A stretch of 22,408 bases of DNA from CAZPLZ01 sp964587525 (GTDB taxonomy: Bacteria > Oederibacteriota > CAKKQC01), in the NCBI GenBank assembly GCA_964587525.1, contig CAZPLZ010000029.1, positions 1 through 22,408 on the forward strand, written 5' to 3'. The notes under the pieces were generated by a model, which had not been told where the DNA came from, made no database searches, and was given only the letters and a program-made list of their open reading frames with translations. Below are positions 7,336-14,299 of this stretch, piece after piece. Both the position numbers and the translations under genes were made by a program. The stretch's first letter is position 1, and the number at the start of each line of letters is the position of its first letter.

Positions 7336-8598
7336 TTAAATGGCGGGGCCGGGGATCCGCTCGATGGATGCACCCACCGCCCGCAGTTTGTCTTCAAGGC
7401 GCTCGTAGCCCCGGTCGAGATGGTAGATCCGGTGAACCTCGGTCACCCCTTCCGCCATGAGGCCGGCCATGACCAAGGCCGCACCGGCGCGCAGGTCGGA
7501 GACCATAACCGGCGCACCCTTAAGCTCTTTGACGCCGCGCACCACCGCGGTCCCGCCCCTCACAGAAATGTCCGCACCCATACGCACAAGCTCCGGAACA
7601 TGCTGGAACCGGTTTTCAAACACCGTTTCCCGGATGACCGAGGACCCTTCCGTCACCGCCATGAGCATCATCCACTGGGCCTGCATATCTGTAGGAAAGC
7701 CGGGGTGCACGGCCGTCATCATATCGGCCGAATACCGCGTTCCGGGGCTCGACACGCTTAAGCCACGCTCACCTTCCTGAATCACCGCACCAGCCTCGTT
7801 CAGGCGGGCCTCCAGTGCATGGAGATGATCCCGCCTGACACCGCACACCGTGAGCCCGCCGCCGGTCAGCAGGGACAGGATGAGATAGGTACCGGCTTCG
7901 ATCCGGTCGGGAATCTGAGCGTGGTCGGTCCCTTGAAGGCGGCGCACCCCCGAAATCGTCACGGTGCCTGAACCCGCCCCCCGAATCTTAGCGCCCATCT
8001 TGTTCAGCAGTTCAGCCAGATCGACCACCTCCGGCTCCCGTGCAGCGTTGGTGATCACCGTCTCGCCCTCCGCCAGCGAAGCAGCCATCATGAGGTTTTC
8101 GGTCGCCCCTACACTGACGCTGTCCAGAACGATTTTGGCGCCGTGCAGCCGGTCCACCTTAGCCTCCACATAGCCATCCCGAATATCGATGGCCGCGCCC
8201 ATGGCGGCCAGCCCGGCCAGGTGCAGGTTGATAGGCCGGGTTCCGATCGCACACCCTCCTGGCAGTGAGACCCGGGCTCTTCGCAACCGTGCCAGCAACG
8301 GCCCGAGCACCACGAACGAAGCGCGCATCGTCCGGACGAGGTCATACGGCGCTTCCGGGTTGACAAGGCCAGAGGCTTTGATGACCAACCGATCCTCCTG
8401 AAGAGCTACATCGGCTCCGAGCCAGCGCATCAGCTTCGCCATGGTTTCCACGTCCTTCAGACGGGGCACATTTGAAAGCCGGATGGGCTCATCGGTCAGG
8501 AGTGCCGCCGCCATCGCCGGCAGCACGGCGTTCTTGGCGCCGCTGATGTTCACGTCCCCGCGCAGCGGCACCCGGCCGCGGATCACGAATTTATCCAT
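7336..8598 (-). CDS. murA: UDP-N-acetylglucosamine 1-carboxyvinyltransferase
   Basis: MurA (420 residues) transfers enolpyruvate from PEP to UDP-GlcNAc, the committed step of peptidoglycan synthesis in the cytoplasm. The catalytic cysteine is present (Cys116 in LPGGCAIGTRPI), so the enzyme should be of the fosfomycin-sensitive type. Lys22 in ISGAKNA, the MRASFVVLGPLLAR segment and PGFPTDMQAQWM are conserved substrate-contact regions. The ATG at 8598 has only a weak GGAT element upstream. A terminator-like hairpin stands directly before it, so murA may rely on readthrough or on a promoter inside the preceding lipoprotein gene. hisD follows after 15 bp. Confidence 0.97.
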   Translation of the reverse strand: MDKFVIRGRVPLRGDVNISGAKNAVLPAMAAALLTDEPIRLSNVPRLKDVETMAKLMRWLGADVALQEDRLVIKASGLVNPEAPYDLVRTMRASFVVLGPLLARLRRARVSLPGGCAIGTRPINLHLAGLAAMGAAIDIRDGYVEAKVDRLHGAKIVLDSVSVGATENLMMAASLAEGETVITNAAREPEVVDLAELLNKMGAKIRGAGSGTVTISGVRRLQGTDHAQIPDRIEAGTYLILSLLTGGGLTVCGVRRDHLHALEARLNEAGAVIQEGERGLSVSSPGTRYSADMMTAVHPGFPTDMQAQWMMLMAVTEGSSVIRETVFENRFQHVPELVRMGADISVRGGTAVVRGVKELKGAPVMVSDLRAGAALVMAGLMAEGVTEVHRIYHLDRGYERLEDKLRAVGASIERIPGPAI

Positions 8599-8610
8599 GC
8601 TATATCCATT

Positions 8611-8644
8611 AAAATATTAACGCCGCCTCGGTGTGCAGGCGGCG
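8611..8644 (-). terminator. Rho-independent terminator-like hairpin between the lipoprotein gene and murA
   Basis: On the minus strand an 8-bp perfect stem CGCCGCCT/AGGCGGCG with an 8-base loop is followed at once by TTAATATTTT. It lies 28 bp after the lipoprotein stop and 12 bp before the murA ATG. The T tract is interrupted, so termination may be partial. Confidence 0.6.
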
Positions 8645-8672
8645 CTTAAGACGGCGGTCAGGACCTTATGCC

Positions 8673-9335
8673 TTACAGACAGCTTCCCAAGACCTGGGAC
8701 GGCGTTTGTCCAAAGCAACCGTCGACACAGGGTGTGATGGTGCCAGTCGGCGCCGTGGGGTACGGTGCATAATCCGCCAGATAGAGAAGGATGCTTCCTT
8801 GCGCAGAAAGTTTTTTTCCGGTTAAATCTTCCCCCCTCACCGTGATCCGCGCGATCATACGTTTCACCGGGCTGGAACCGGCAAAGCCCGGCACTCCAGC
8901 GCACGTCACGCCGACACTCCATGCTTTGACCGCACTGGTGGCGACCGGAAACTCTATGGTGACAAGGCCGCTGGGCGTGATGCTCTCACGCAAAGAAATA
9001 CTAACCCCCAGCGTGCTCACCGGTCCTTTGAGCTGTCCGTCGGCGGGATCATAGTAAAAGTACTCGATTTCATACCCGGTGATGAAGGCCTCCAAGCTCG
9101 GCCCCAGGGTACCAGGGGCGTCAAGATCCAGCTCCACCTTGGCCGCATCTTGAATCGCACAGCAGTTCGAATCAGCCGAGCCGATGAGATCGGCCTCGAT
9201 GAAGGTCTTGTTGGCGTTCCCGGGGTCTGTGCCTTCGATCTTTTGAATACGCAGGTTCATCCTGGAATTATCCGAGCACCCGGCCATGGTCAGCGAACAC
9301 AGCAGCGCGATGGTGATCAACGTATAAGACTTCAT
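8673..9335 (-). CDS. Putative secreted lipoprotein of unknown function
   Basis: I do not recognise a family. From ATG at 9335 the product is 220 residues with a short basic start, a hydrophobic stretch and a lipobox LTMAGC (lipidated Cys about residue 20), so it is probably an outer-membrane or periplasmic lipoprotein. The mature part is Thr/Ser/Gly/Ala-rich with alternating strand-like segments and reads like a beta-sandwich domain. Extra cysteines occur as a CC pair, a VTCAG motif and a Cys-rich C-terminus (CVDGCFG and a final SCL), suggesting periplasmic disulfides. The frame could start at TTG 9341, but ATG 9335 has AAGG seven bases upstream. It sits 12 bp after prmC and ahead of a terminator-like hairpin, inserted into an otherwise conserved prmC-murA order. 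Confidence 0.75.
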   Translation of the reverse strand: MKSYTLITIALLCSLTMAGCSDNSRMNLRIQKIEGTDPGNANKTFIEADLIGSADSNCCAIQDAAKVELDLDAPGTLGPSLEAFITGYEIEYFYYDPADGQLKGPVSTLGVSISLRESITPSGLVTIEFPVATSAVKAWSVGVTCAGVPGFAGSSPVKRMIARITVRGEDLTGKKLSAQGSILLYLADYAPYPTAPTGTITPCVDGCFGQTPSQVLGSCL

Positions 9336-9347
9336 GGCCAAACCTTA

Positions 9348-10295
9348 TCAACCAGCTTCAGGGTCCGCAAGGGGGCCTCTGAAGACAGCCAGGACCACGC
9401 GCGGAAGGCCTGCTACATCGCGTTTGACTTGGGGATCCTCCCACCGTCCCCGGCCCAGGATGGACAAAACGGCGCTTCCCTGTTCAGACCCAATCTCGAA
9501 AGCGAGGAGGCCCCCCGGTTCAAGCCAGCTTTCAACTTGAGAAACCAAGATCCGGAACAGCGCCAGGCCGTCACCGCCTCCATCCAAGGCCTCACGCGGT
9601 TCAAAATTCACGATATCCGGAGCCAGCTCCGCCAGACTCTCCGTGGGGACATACGGAGGATTGGCGACGACCGCGCGGATCACCGGCCGTGGCGTAAGCC
9701 TCGCCAAAGGTTCTAGGCCGGATCCCCTCAACACGCTGACCAGGTGGTTCACCCCGTGCTGGACGGCATTGTGCCGTGCATAAGCTACCGCGGTCTCCGA
9801 ACTATCCGTGGCGATCACCCTCACCCCCAGCGCGCGCGCCAGCGCAATGGCGATAGCGCCCGATCCGCAGCAAGCGTCCACCAGCACCTCCGCACGGCCG
9901 GGAGGGCTGTTATTCTGCAGGGGTCGAAGGGGGTGGTCAGACCGCCGCCACCACTCCACGACATGCTCAACCAGCTCCTCAGTCTCCGGCCGAGGGATGA
10001 ACACACCACGCGTCACGGCAAGTGGCAAACCGGCGAAATCCTTGCGCCCCGTCAGGTAGGCAACCGGGCAGTGGGTCGTAGCACGCTCCGTGACGAGCCG
10101 CTCAAACGTCCGGATCGATTCCATCCCAGGCACCTCATCCGCATGAGCATACAACCACTCCCGGCCAGCTCCCAGCGCGAACGAAAGCAGCACCTCTGCT
10201 TCCAGGCGGCCAGGCCCGTCCCCTCCAAGGCGCTGGCACCCCCACCGCACCAACGCCTGGATGTCAGCCTTGGCTGTTGTCTGAAGTGTGACCAT
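9348..10295 (-). CDS. prmC: Peptide chain release factor N5-glutamine methyltransferase
   Basis: PrmC methylates the glutamine of the GGQ motif in RF1/RF2 using SAM. The N-terminal helical domain (about residues 8-85) is followed by GVFIPRPETEELVE, the SAM-binding DACCGSGAIAIALA (about 140-153) and the catalytic ANPPYVP with NPPY at 212-215. EPREALDGGGDGL and LAFEIGSEQG are also typical. Its substrate RF1 is encoded directly upstream and the two genes overlap by 32 bp, supporting PrmC over other HemK-like methylases. At 315 residues it is slightly long: about 15-18 residues (including RPLQNNSPPGR) appear added between the PRPETE helix and the SAM-binding strand. I saw no better start downstream of ATG 10295. 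Confidence 0.94.
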   Translation of the reverse strand: MVTLQTTAKADIQALVRWGCQRLGGDGPGRLEAEVLLSFALGAGREWLYAHADEVPGMESIRTFERLVTERATTHCPVAYLTGRKDFAGLPLAVTRGVFIPRPETEELVEHVVEWWRRSDHPLRPLQNNSPPGRAEVLVDACCGSGAIAIALARALGVRVIATDSSETAVAYARHNAVQHGVNHLVSVLRGSGLEPLARLTPRPVIRAVVANPPYVPTESLAELAPDIVNFEPREALDGGGDGLALFRILVSQVESWLEPGGLLAFEIGSEQGSAVLSILGRGRWEDPQVKRDVAGLPRVVLAVFRGPLADPEAG

Positions 10296-11343
10296 GAAGC
10301 GCGTTCAGCAGTTCCTCCAGGTCCCCGTCCAGCACATCCTGAAGCCGGTGCAGCGTCACCCCCGCCCGGTGATCCGTCACCCGGTTCTGAGGGAAATTAT
10401 ACGTCCGGATTTTCTCACTGCGGTCACCACTCTTCACCTGTTCGCGCCGGGCAAGACCACGCTGCACGTGTTGCTCCTGTTCCTTGGCCGCCAGCAGCCG
10501 GGCGCGAAGCACCTTCATGGCCCGGGCTTTGTTTTTGATCTGTGACCGCTCGTCCTGGCATTGCACGACCAGGCCCGTGGGGAGGTGGACGATGCGGACC
10601 GCAGAGTACGTGGTGTTGACGCTTTGCCCGCCTGCCCCCGACGAGCAGAACGTGTCGATCCTCAGCTCCTCCGGCTTGATCTTCACCTCAATCTCTTCCG
10701 CCTGGGGCAGCGCCGCCACTGACACGGCAGAGGTGTGGATGCGTCCGGATGCCTCCGTCACCGGGACCCGCTGCACACGATGGACACCCCCTTCGTATTT
10801 CAGCCACCGCCACACGTCCTTGCCGTCAATGCTGATGACAGCCTCACGGACGCCGCCCAGCGCGGTCTGGTGCATCTCGATCATCTCGCTGCGCCAGCCC
10901 CGTCGTTCCGCATACCGGAGGTACATTCGGAGCATGTTGGCCGCAAACAGGGCGGCCTCTTCCCCACCCGTTCCCGCCCGGATTTCCAGGATGGCGCCGC
11001 GCGTATCCTTGGGCACGTGCTCCCGGTCCTCAGCCAGCTTCCCGCACCGCTCATGGAGCTGTGCTTCCCTGGGTTCAAGCTTCGCCAGTTCTTCCCGCGC
11101 CAGGGAGGCCAGCTCGGAGTCCCCTCCGTTGAGCGCCTCCTCCAGCGAGCGCCGTTCCTCCTGTAGCACCTCAAGCGAACGGTAAGCTGAAACCAGCGGC
11201 TCCAGCTCGCCCATCGCGCGGGACAGGCGCTTGATCTCCTCAGGACGCGAGTGGATAGTCGGATCGCTCAGCGCCTTGCCCAGGGCCTCATATTCGCGCT
11301 TCGCCTGAGCCAGTTTTGATTGAAATATTTTCGTCAATGGCAT
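10264..11343 (-). CDS. prfA: Peptide chain release factor 1
   Basis: RF1 recognises UAA and UAG in the ribosomal A site and triggers peptide release. From ATG 11343 the protein has 359 residues, the usual length. The stop-codon recognition tripeptide appears as PVT (about 194-196, in RVPVTEASGR) and the catalytic GGQ at about 238-240 in SSGAGGQSVN. IRAGTGGEEAALF and DERSQIKNKARAM are family hallmarks. PVT rather than an SPF-like tripeptide marks RF1, not RF2. The frame extends upstream to GTG 11385, but those 14 residues are not RF1-like and lack a ribosome site. ATG 11343 has GGAG 11 bases upstream. It follows rpmE and overlaps prmC by 32 bp. Confidence 0.96.
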   Translation of the reverse strand: MPLTKIFQSKLAQAKREYEALGKALSDPTIHSRPEEIKRLSRAMGELEPLVSAYRSLEVLQEERRSLEEALNGGDSELASLAREELAKLEPREAQLHERCGKLAEDREHVPKDTRGAILEIRAGTGGEEAALFAANMLRMYLRYAERRGWRSEMIEMHQTALGGVREAVISIDGKDVWRWLKYEGGVHRVQRVPVTEASGRIHTSAVSVAALPQAEEIEVKIKPEELRIDTFCSSGAGGQSVNTTYSAVRIVHLPTGLVVQCQDERSQIKNKARAMKVLRARLLAAKEQEQHVQRGLARREQVKSGDRSEKIRTYNFPQNRVTDHRAGVTLHRLQDVLDGDLEELLNALHGHTSDNSQG

Positions 11344-11413
11344 GAAGTTTTCTACTCCGGGAGAAAGAGATTCAAGATTTCTCACTTAAAATTAGTTGCA
11401 GGTGGGAAACTAG

Positions 11414-11635
11414 CTAGGAGGGAACGGTCGCGGACTGCTTCTTTTGGTATTTCCTGATGAACTTTTCCACCTGGCCAGCGGTATCGACATATTTATGCTC
11501 ACGGGTATAGAACGGATGGCACTTGGAGCAGACCTCCACCCTGATCTCAGGCATGGTCGCCCGCGTCTTGACAGTCTCGCCGCACGCACACACGATCGTG
11601 CACTCGACATACTTGGGGTGAATGTCAGCCTTCAT
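11414..11635 (-). CDS. rpmE: 50S ribosomal protein L31 (zinc-binding form)
   Basis: L31 is a small protein of the large ribosomal subunit that bridges to the 30S head. The start MKADIHPKYVEC and the VEVCSKCHPFYT segment are canonical. Cys16, Cys18, Cys36 and Cys39 form the zinc site, so this is the C+ type rather than the zinc-independent paralogue. Length (73 residues) is normal. A strong AAGGGGG ribosome site lies four bases before the ATG. Upstream are a 6-bp hairpin (11659-11678) and an extended -10 element (11707-11715), so it may have its own promoter within the longer operon. Confidence 0.97.
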   Translation of the reverse strand: MKADIHPKYVECTIVCACGETVKTRATMPEIRVEVCSKCHPFYTREHKYVDTAGQVEKFIRKYQKKQSATVPS

Positions 11636-11658
11636 TTTCCCCCTTCAAACCGCCAGAA

Positions 11659-11678
11659 CCGGTCGCATTTCAGACCGG
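11659..11678 (-). promoter_or_regulatory. Leader hairpin upstream of rpmE
   Basis: On the minus strand CCGGTC and GACCGG form a perfect 6-bp stem with an 8-base loop, 23 bp upstream of the rpmE ATG and with no T tract after it. It could be a leader structure for L31 expression or simply a stable stem. Function is not established. Confidence 0.35.
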
Positions 11679-11706
11679 CGCTTCCATACATAGCCATCTT
11701 GTAGTA

Positions 11707-11715
11707 ATTGTATCA
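11707..11715 (-). promoter_or_regulatory. Candidate extended -10 promoter element for rpmE
   Basis: The minus strand reads TGATACAAT, matching the extended -10 form TGnTACAAT. No good -35 is seen at the usual distance, as is common for extended -10 promoters. It lies in the only gene-free gap between the M23 gene and rpmE and would give a leader of about 60 nt. Confidence 0.35.
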
Positions 11716-11741
11716 TGCCATTTTCACAACACGATTGGCGC

Positions 11742-12668
11742 TCACAAAAATCGCCTGAGGTACCTTAAGGGATTCTTGGGTACCCCTCCATACCGCACTT
11801 CGAAATGGAGGTGCGGTGCCGTCACATCGCCCGTGGCACCCACCCGGGCGATCACTTGGCCCTCGGCGACTTCGTCGCCTTCCTTAACCAAAATTTCGGT
11901 CACGTGTGCATAGTAAGTCTGATACCCTTTAGGGTGTTTAAGGATCACCAACTTGCCGTAGCCGCCCTTCCAGCTCGCAAACTGGACGACCCCTTTGCGC
12001 GCGGCCAGAACCGGGGTGCCCCAAGGAGCGACAAAATCCGCTCCAGCGTGCCGCTGCCGTTTCCCCGTCAGTGGGTTGCGCCGGTAGCCGAAGCTGTCCG
12101 AGACCACCAGGCGCCTTCTAACGCCCAGCGGTTTCCCGAATGACCCACGCGGGGCCGACGCCGCCCTCGCCCGCGCACTCCCCTGCCGGATCATCCATTT
12201 CCTGCGTGTCTGAGGGAGCGGAACACGGTCAGGCACAAAGAGTTCGTGCCCGGCGCGGATCCGTTTGGGATTCGCAATACCATTGACCTTGATGAGCTCA
12301 TTCCAGGTGGTGTGGTAGGCCAGCGCCACGTCTGAGATCGTGAGACCAGGCTGCAGGGTCTGAAACACACCCGGGCGCGATAGAATCTTCACCCTATCAC
12401 CAGGCTTGAGACGGTCCAGCTTGAGCGAGGAGTTCAGACTTTCCAGCGTGCCCCGGGTCGTCTGATAGGTCTTGATGAGAGAGGTCACATTTTCACCCTT
12501 CCGCACCTCATGGACCATAACATGCATCCCTCTGAGTGACGCCTCAGTTTGGCCGGCCCCAAACAGCATCAGAACGATCACAGGAACGGTGAGGGGGAGA
12601 GGGCTGAGCCTTAAGAAGAAAGCCGGCCTCCCCCCTCTCCCCCTCACCGTTTTAGAACTTTTACTCAA
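11742..12668 (-). CDS. LysM-domain M23 (LytM/NlpD-like) metallopeptidase
   Basis: This is a periplasmic protein that binds peptidoglycan and either cleaves cross-bridges or activates amidases. A hydrophobic signal segment (about residues 24-39, ending TEA) is followed by two LysM repeats (about 52-97 and 102-147), a basic Ser/Ala/Arg linker, and an M23 domain (about 190-303). The zinc ligands are all present: His207 and Asp211 in RHAGADF, and His288 in HLHFE, with His255 and His286 at the supporting catalytic positions. Real peptidase activity is thus plausible, unlike degenerate EnvC/NlpD types. The start is uncertain. The frame opens at TTG 12668, overlapping the rho stop by 8 bp. The n-region before the signal helix is encoded by a palindromic repeat (12585-12651), and GTG 12647 is an alternative start inside it. 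Confidence 0.88.
   Translation of the reverse strand: MSKSSKTVRGRGGRPAFFLRLSPLPLTVPVIVLMLFGAGQTEASLRGMHVMVHEVRKGENVTSLIKTYQTTRGTLESLNSSLKLDRLKPGDRVKILSRPGVFQTLQPGLTISDVALAYHTTWNELIKVNGIANPKRIRAGHELFVPDRVPLPQTRRKWMIRQGSARARAASAPRGSFGKPLGVRRRLVVSDSFGYRRNPLTGKRQRHAGADFVAPWGTPVLAARKGVVQFASWKGGYGKLVILKHPKGYQTYYAHVTEILVKEGDEVAEGQVIARVGATGDVTAPHLHFEVRYGGVPKNPLRYLRRFL
12585..12651. repeat. GC-rich palindromic repeat, family 1, with perfect 19-bp inverted arms in the 5' end of the M23 gene
   Basis: AACGGTGAGGGGGAGAGGG (12585-12603) is repeated in exact inverted orientation at 12633-12651, separated by 29 bp. It is the cleanest copy of the GGGGGAGAGGG family in the window. It is translated as the basic leader and the start of the hydrophobic segment of the M23 protein's signal peptide, and begins 9 bp after the rho stop codon. 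Confidence 0.85.
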
Positions 12669-14022
12669 CCCTCGCGGCCTTGGTCTTTATCAATTTCAGG
12701 AAGTCCTCGTTGCTCTTGGTCTTTTTAATCTTGTCAATGAGAAATTCCATAGCTTCGACGGAATTCATCTGATTAAGCACTTTGCGCAGGATCCACGCTC
12801 CAGCAAGCTCGTCTTCTGACATCAGGCGCTCCTCTTTCCGCGTGGCGGACCTGGACATGTCAATGGCCGGATACACCCGGCGATCCACCAAGTGGCGATC
12901 CAGGTTCACTTCCATATTCCCCGTGCCCTTGAATTCTTCGAAGATCACTTCGTCCATGCGGCTTCCGGTGTCTACGAGTGTGGTGGCAACAATGGTCAGG
13001 GAGCCCCCCTCTTCGGTGGCCCGGGCCGCACCGAAAAACCGCTTTGGGCGCTGCAGGGCGTTGGATTCGACACCACCGGACAGAACCTTGCCCGTGGGAG
13101 GGGCCAGGGTGTTGTAGGCGCGTGACATCCGGGTGAGGGAGTCCAGCAGGATGACCACATCCTTCTTGTACTCGGTCAGCCGCCTGGCCTTCTCGATCAC
13201 CATCTCGGCCACCTGGACGTGGCGGTCCGGCGGCTCGTCAAAGGTGGAGCTGACGACCTCCGCCTTGACCGACCGCTGCATCTCCGTGACTTCCTCGGGT
13301 CGCTCATCGATGAGCAGCACGATAAGGTAGATTTCTGGATGATTCGTTGTAATGGAGTTCGCAATCTTCTGCAGCAGTGTGGTTTTTCCCGTGCGAGGCG
13401 CCGCCACAATCAGAGCACGCTGCCCTTTGCCAAGGGGGGTTAAGAGATCCATGATACGCATTGCGTGCTCATCCGGCGTCGTCTCCAGCCGGATGCGTAC
13501 CTGTGGATGCAGCGGGGTGAGATTGTCGAAAAATATTTTGTCCTTGGCGGCATCTGGATGCTCGAAATTGATCGCCTCCACCCGCAACAGGGCGAAATAC
13601 CGCTCGCCATTTTTGGGCGGGCGGACCTGGCCAGACACCGCATCACCGGTTCGCAAATCAAACCGGCGGATCTGAGAGGGAGAAACGTAAATATCATCGG
13701 GTCCAGGGAGATAGTTATAACTTGAGGAACGAAGGAAACCGAAACCATCAGGCAGACACTCCAGAACTCCTTCGGCGAAGATCAGCCCGCTCCGCTGCGC
13801 CTGCGCCTCGAGTACCTTGAAGATCAGCTCCTGCTTTTTCAACCCGCCGATCCCCTCAATATGAAAACCTTGTCCGATTTTCGTTAGCTCGGCGATGGTT
13901 TTGAGCTTGAGCTGAGCCAGGTTGAGCTGCTCAGCCCCGCCGCGCTGATCCCCTTCGCTCGATCTTGCCGCTTCGATGTGATCAACTTCTTGCATGGAAC
14001 CCTCTTTTCCTCCTGAGCGCAC
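12661..14022 (-). CDS. rho: Transcription termination factor Rho
   Basis: Rho is a hexameric RNA-dependent ATPase helicase that ends transcription. The N-terminal Rho domain (LNLAQLKLKTIAELTKIG) is followed by the RNA-binding fold with DGFGFLRSSSYNYLPGPDDIYVS. The ATPase domain has Walker A APRTGKTT (208-215) and the Walker B-like VVILLDSLTRMSRAYN, while STFDEPPDRH, TGKVLSGGV and EEFKGTGNMEV are Rho hallmarks. At 453 residues it has a modest N-terminal extension over the 419-residue E. coli protein. GTG 14022 is preferred because CACCTCCTT (14027-14035 on the plus strand) places an AAGGAGG site six bases ahead of it. ATG 13995 also has a GAGGG nearby and is possible. The 3' end overlaps the M23 gene. 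Confidence 0.97.
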   Translation of the reverse strand: MRSGGKEGSMQEVDHIEAARSSEGDQRGGAEQLNLAQLKLKTIAELTKIGQGFHIEGIGGLKKQELIFKVLEAQAQRSGLIFAEGVLECLPDGFGFLRSSSYNYLPGPDDIYVSPSQIRRFDLRTGDAVSGQVRPPKNGERYFALLRVEAINFEHPDAAKDKIFFDNLTPLHPQVRIRLETTPDEHAMRIMDLLTPLGKGQRALIVAAPRTGKTTLLQKIANSITTNHPEIYLIVLLIDERPEEVTEMQRSVKAEVVSSTFDEPPDRHVQVAEMVIEKARRLTEYKKDVVILLDSLTRMSRAYNTLAPPTGKVLSGGVESNALQRPKRFFGAARATEEGGSLTIVATTLVDTGSRMDEVIFEEFKGTGNMEVNLDRHLVDRRVYPAIDMSRSATRKEERLMSEDELAGAWILRKVLNQMNSVEAMEFLIDKIKKTKSNEDFLKLIKTKAARVE

Positions 14023-14026
14023 TAGG

Positions 14027-14035
14027 CACCTCCTT
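14027..14035 (-). promoter_or_regulatory. Consensus Shine-Dalgarno that decides the rho start
   Basis: The minus strand reads AAGGAGGTG with the AAGGAGG core six bases before GTG 14022. This is one of the strongest ribosome sites in the window and favours the GTG over the internal ATG at 13995. Confidence 0.7.
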
Positions 14036-14118
14036 ACTTGGCTCGCAGACTCACCACCCTCATACCCTCATCAGCCTTTGGGGCCTCGCTCCTCGGCCCT
14101 CAAAGGCGTTCGTCCCTC

Positions 14119-14160
14119 GGTCGCTTCGCGACCACTCACCCCCCCTTCGGGGGGAGAGGG
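14119..14160. repeat. Tandem hairpins and family 1 repeat in the rho leader
   Basis: In the 265-bp gap between the GGDEF gene and rho there are two adjacent perfect 6-bp hairpins. On the minus strand they are GGTCGC-GAA-GCGACC (14119-14133) and CCCCCC-GAA-GGGGGG (14140-14154), both with the same GAA loop. The second runs into the family 1 motif GGGGGGAGAGGG on the plus strand. They lie about 100 bp upstream of the rho start and would be in the 5' leader of any rho transcript. The rest of the gap shows no open frame that I can support. Confidence 0.6.
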
Positions 14161-14269
14161 GGTGGCACTGGCCATGAAACAATAGAAGAATCCGCGTTTT
14201 ACGTTAACGAAACTTTGGGGATGCTCGACGTCAACATTCGATGTGCCTTATGGAAAGCGCTGTGTGTTG

Positions 14270-14299
14270 TTTTTACCATCTGGCTCCTCACCGTGTCAA
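14270..14299 (-). promoter_or_regulatory. Candidate sigma-70 promoter for rho
   Basis: The minus strand has a perfect -35 TTGACA (14294-14299), an 18-bp spacer and a -10-like TAAAAA (14270-14275). The -35 overlaps the last codons of the upstream GGDEF gene. Transcripts from here would carry a leader of about 240 nt containing the tandem hairpins, compatible with regulated rho expression. Confidence 0.4.

Noticed and set aside
6934..7761. 275-residue plus-strand frame opposite hisD and murA
   Set aside because: It is antisense to two well-supported genes, and its composition is typical of a high-GC shadow frame.
9895..9945. Possible family 2 remnant (GGGTCGAAGGGGG) in the extra loop of PrmC
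   Set aside because: The loop is longer than usual, but only a short one-armed match exists and no inverted partner is visible.
9744..10538. 264-residue plus-strand frame opposite prmC and prfA
   Set aside because: It is antisense to conserved genes and has no recognisable motifs.
11742..11790. Hairpin GGCG/CGCC after the M23 gene as a terminator
   Set aside because: The stem is four base pairs with an 11-base loop and no T tract follows.
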